Source: Paracholeplasma vituli (lineage in GTDB: Bacteria; Bacillota_I; Bacilli_A; Acholeplasmatales; UBA5453). Taken from it: 64,000 bases of DNA. Positions 61,963 through 64,000 of the stretch are shown here, one piece after another (the first letter of the stretch is position 1; every line of letters starts with the position of its first letter). Under the pieces are notes generated by a model. That model was not told the DNA's origin. It saw only the letters and a program-made list of their open reading frames with translations, and did no database searches. Made by a program: the position numbers and the translations under genes. The stretch lies in assembly GCF_025446935.1 (NCBI RefSeq), contig NZ_JAOEGN010000007.1, positions 41,438 to 105,437 on the forward strand, written 5' to 3'.

Positions 61963-62976
61963 ATGGAAAGTAGAAGAAAGAAAGTACTCAATTTTTTTAT
62001 AACCAGTTTTAATGGTATGGCAATTGGTCTATTCTCAACTCTGATTGTAGGGGTAATTCTTGGACAATTCTCAAAATTGTTCGCAGAAATTCCAGGATTT
62101 GATTTCGCAAGTGATGGTTTATTAGAACTATCCAATCTTTTAAAACCATTCATGGGGATTGGTATTGGTTTTGGGGTTGCAATAGCCTTAAAACTGGACG
62201 GCATTAAATTAGTAGTTGCTGGGGTAGCTGGTGGGGTCGCTACTAAATTATATAATGACCCAATGGTCGCTTACATCGCAACGATATCCGTATATTTAGC
62301 ATTTAAGTTCATTTTGAGTAAAAAGACACCAATCGATATTTTATTGGTACCACTCTTAGGCTCTATTGTCGCATACGTAGTAACCGCTTTGGTTGGACAG
62401 CCCATTCAAGAAAGCATGCTTGCAATAGGGCGATTCATCGATTCTGCAACTGAATTACAACCATTCTTGATGGGCATTGTAATCGCTGTATTGATGGGGA
62501 TTGCATTAACTGCACCTATATCCTCAGCAGCAATCGCTATTGCGATTTCGTTAGGGGGTATCGCGGGTGGCGCTGCAGTCGTAGGCTGTTCTGTTCAAAT
62601 GCTTGGCTTCGCTGTGATGTCTAGAAAAGATAACAACATCGGATCAGTCATTTCGATTGCAATCGGTACCTCGATGTTGCAATTTAAGAACATTTTGAAA
62701 AAACCAATTATTTGGTTACCAACCATCATTGTTTCTGCGATTTTAGGACCGCTTTCAACTTTAGTTTTCAAAACAGAAACCTTACCAAGTGGATCAGGTA
62801 TGGGTACTTCCGGTTTAGTTGGTCAATTCGCAACCTTAGAAGCAATGAATAACTCTACACAAGCTTTCATTGCGATATTGGTGTTACAAATCGCTTTACC
62901 GATCATTTTGGTATACATTACAGATCTTATATTTAGAAAATATAACCTCATTCAAACAGGCGATTTGAAGTTGTAA
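61963..62976 (+). CDS. PfoR-like PTS EIIC_2 membrane protein
   Basis: 337 aa, about ten helices, Gly-rich loops such as GIGIGFGVAIALKLDG and GVAGGVATKLYNDP. Matches the PTS_EIIC_2 (PfoR) family, which lacks the IIA/IIB parts and may regulate or transport. AGGGGG lies 11 bases before the ATG; a TACAAT at 61922-61927 is a likely -10 box. Confidence 0.85.
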   Translation: MESRRKKVLNFFITSFNGMAIGLFSTLIVGVILGQFSKLFAEIPGFDFASDGLLELSNLLKPFMGIGIGFGVAIALKLDGIKLVVAGVAGGVATKLYNDPMVAYIATISVYLAFKFILSKKTPIDILLVPLLGSIVAYVVTALVGQPIQESMLAIGRFIDSATELQPFLMGIVIAVLMGIALTAPISSAAIAIAISLGGIAGGAAVVGCSVQMLGFAVMSRKDNNIGSVISIAIGTSMLQFKNILKKPIIWLPTIIVSAILGPLSTLVFKTETLPSGSGMGTSGLVGQFATLEAMNNSTQAFIAILVLQIALPIILVYITDLIFRKYNLIQTGDLKL

Positions 62977-63036
62977 AAAAGTATAATTTAAGTGTTGATT
63001 ATCTAGCCATTTTACGTTATAATAAAATGGCTTTAT

Positions 63037-63127
63037 GGAGAAATACCCAAGTGGTTGAAGGGGCGGGCTTGGAAAGCTCGTAGGTCGGTAACACGGCGCT
63101 GGGGTTCAAATCCCCATTTCTCCGCCA
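63037..63127 (+). tRNA. tRNA-Ser (anticodon GGA)
   Basis: 91-nt gene. The acceptor GGAGAAA pairs with TTTCTCC; discriminator G and encoded CCA follow. The anticodon loop TTGGAAA gives GGA; the long variable arm is of the Ser type. Confidence 0.96.
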
Positions 63128-63140
63128 TTAGACAAGCATT

Positions 63141-63191
63141 GGTCTGATACGACGCGAATTACGAATTCGCACTAGTATTAGACCTTTTTTT
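63141..63191 (+). terminator. Terminator after tRNA-Ser
   Basis: GGTCTGATAC and GTATTAGACC pair around an inner GCGAATT/AATTCGC stem, followed by T7. Confidence 0.8.
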
Positions 63192-63244
63192 CATGTAGAA
63201 GTTTACTGTATAGGTCAAATATCTACACCATAAAGGTATATTAA

Positions 63245-63285
63245 AAGCGCTACAGTCCAAGTTTACTGGATGTAGCGCTTGTTTT
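63245..63285. terminator. Hairpin downstream of the IS66 transposase
   Basis: AAGCGCTACA and TGTAGCGCTT form a 10-bp stem, with GTTTTAT on the plus side and TTTTAATA on the minus side. It may insulate the insertion sequence. The word AAGTTTACTG occurs inside its loop and again at 63199-63208. Confidence 0.5.
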
Positions 63286-63329
63286 ATATTGAGAGTCGAG
63301 TTCCCAACACGGCGGAAAATGGCGGATTA

Positions 63330-64000
63330 TTAAGTGTTTTTGAATCTTTTTAAGATGTCTGGATGATAAGGTAATAGCGTTTCAATCGGAGAAAATTGAA
63401 TGTTATCTAGTACATATTCTAAGTACGCACTCACATTGATATCATTGATACGAGCAGTCCTAATAATCGAAAATATCTCTGTAGTATATCTAGCACCTGC
63501 ATAAGACCCAGAGGTCATAAAGACTTTTCGATTTAATACGAAAGGTTTAACTGCCCGTTCAGCGATGTTATTTGATATCTCTATGTAACCAGAATCCATA
63601 TAAGTGAATAGTTCTGACCATACTTTCTTAGTATAGTTAATCGCCCCTTCAATCGCTGAATTCGGTTTAAAATGCGCATTAAAAACCAAAACCTCAAGCT
63701 CTTTATGGATCACTGGATGAGTTTTGTTTCGTGCTTTAAGAATCTCTCTTGGTGTCAGTTTCTGTCTTTTATATTCTGCTTCAAGATGAAATAATTTACC
63801 AATAACTTCAATGATTTTCGCAGCGTAAGAGTCCTTCATATCAGATTCAGGTACACTTTTAATAATATCCATAAATCTTCTGCGGACATGCGCGAAGCAC
63901 CTTTGAAGATTAATGTTTGGATTATCTTTTTTCAGTTTTGTGTACCCAGCGTAATCATCACAGACAATCGTTCCCCGGTAGTCTTTTAACCAAGCTGCTG
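63330..64000 (-). mobile_element. tnpC: IS66-family transposase TnpC, 3' part (runs off the window)
   Basis: The minus-strand frame is open from the window end to 63330, about 223 codons. It reads WLKDYRGTIVCDDYAGYTKL (a catalytic Asp), RCFAHVRRRF and, near the end, EISNNIAERAVKPFVLNRKV (catalytic Glu), followed by SGSYAGARYTTEIFSIIRTA, the IS66 DDE end. The N-terminal part and IS66 helper genes lie beyond the window. No sign of a frameshift in the part seen. Confidence 0.9.

Noticed and set aside
63199..63285. Terminal inverted repeats of the IS66 element
   Set aside because: The two AAGTTTACTG words are direct, not inverted, and the far end of the element is outside the window, so the ends cannot be set.

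Overview
The window is low-GC bacterial DNA with UGA used as a stop (for example at the ends of dxs and nfo), Firmicute/Mollicute-style gene order, many lipobox lipoproteins and very compact operons. The gene set includes an MEP isoprenoid pathway (dxs, ispH), potABCD, a PAS-GGDEF protein, fused FtsX/MacB-type ABC transporters, a diacylglycerol-glucosyltransferase-like GT4 enzyme and a PfoR-like PTS IIC. Together these suggest an Acholeplasmatales-like mollicute or a near relative. This is inference from content, not a database match.

Region 1 (1-11.5 kb) is core and accessory metabolism: a frameshifted cysteine desulfurase, a threonine aldolase, a PAS-GGDEF diguanylate cyclase with an I-site, an OFA-type MFS transporter, rsmH with a basic N-terminal extension, a large lipoprotein, a PadR/MFS/chromate-transporter operon whose PadR gene has an in-frame stop, a DUF1232 protein and a FrnE/DsbA-like protein.

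Region 2 (11.5-14.6 kb) is an AT-rich 2.6-kb insert bounded by 74-bp direct repeats that begin at the 3' end of ssrA (tmRNA, minus strand, 14247-14593). It holds a lipoprotein, a 4-TM protein and a frameshifted small gene, but no integrase.

Region 3 (14.6-44.7 kb) is backbone: alkD-like, potABCD, nusB-xseA-xseB-dxs-tlyA-recN, dinB, two fused ABC transporters, ispH, a DEAD-box helicase with nfo, degV, an mhqO/mhqD-like pair behind a palindrome, glgA-glgC, a membrane thioredoxin-like protein, argS, a flippase-like LPG_synthase_TM protein and a glycolipid glycosyltransferase.

Region 4 (44727-57998) is a 13.3-kb integrative element inserted in the 3' end of tRNA-Leu(CAA). It is bounded by an 18-bp duplication of the tRNA end and carries repeated ATTACACAT sites near both ends and before the integrase. 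The cargo is two defence modules converging on one shared terminator. The plus-strand module has two C5 DNA methyltransferases and an EcoRII-N/DUF3883-type nuclease. The minus-strand module has an HNH nuclease, an Mrr-N-like winged helix, a GHKL (MORC/MutL-like) ATPase and an SPPY DNA methylase, with a hairpin between promoter and first gene. The control region has a CI-like repressor lacking the LexA Ser/Lys dyad, a frameshifted Cro-like gene between two GTGAAC-N5-GTTCAC-type operators, a replisome-organizer remnant and a small HExxH protein. The tyrosine integrase is broken by two frameshifts.

Region 5 (58-64 kb) is backbone again: two paralogous small membrane proteins, a NUDIX hydrolase, a YdeI-like protein, an Imm-5-like protein, an alpha/beta hydrolase with Asp in the nucleophile elbow, a PTS IIC-like protein, tRNA-Ser(GGA) and the 3' part of an IS66 tnpC that runs off the window.
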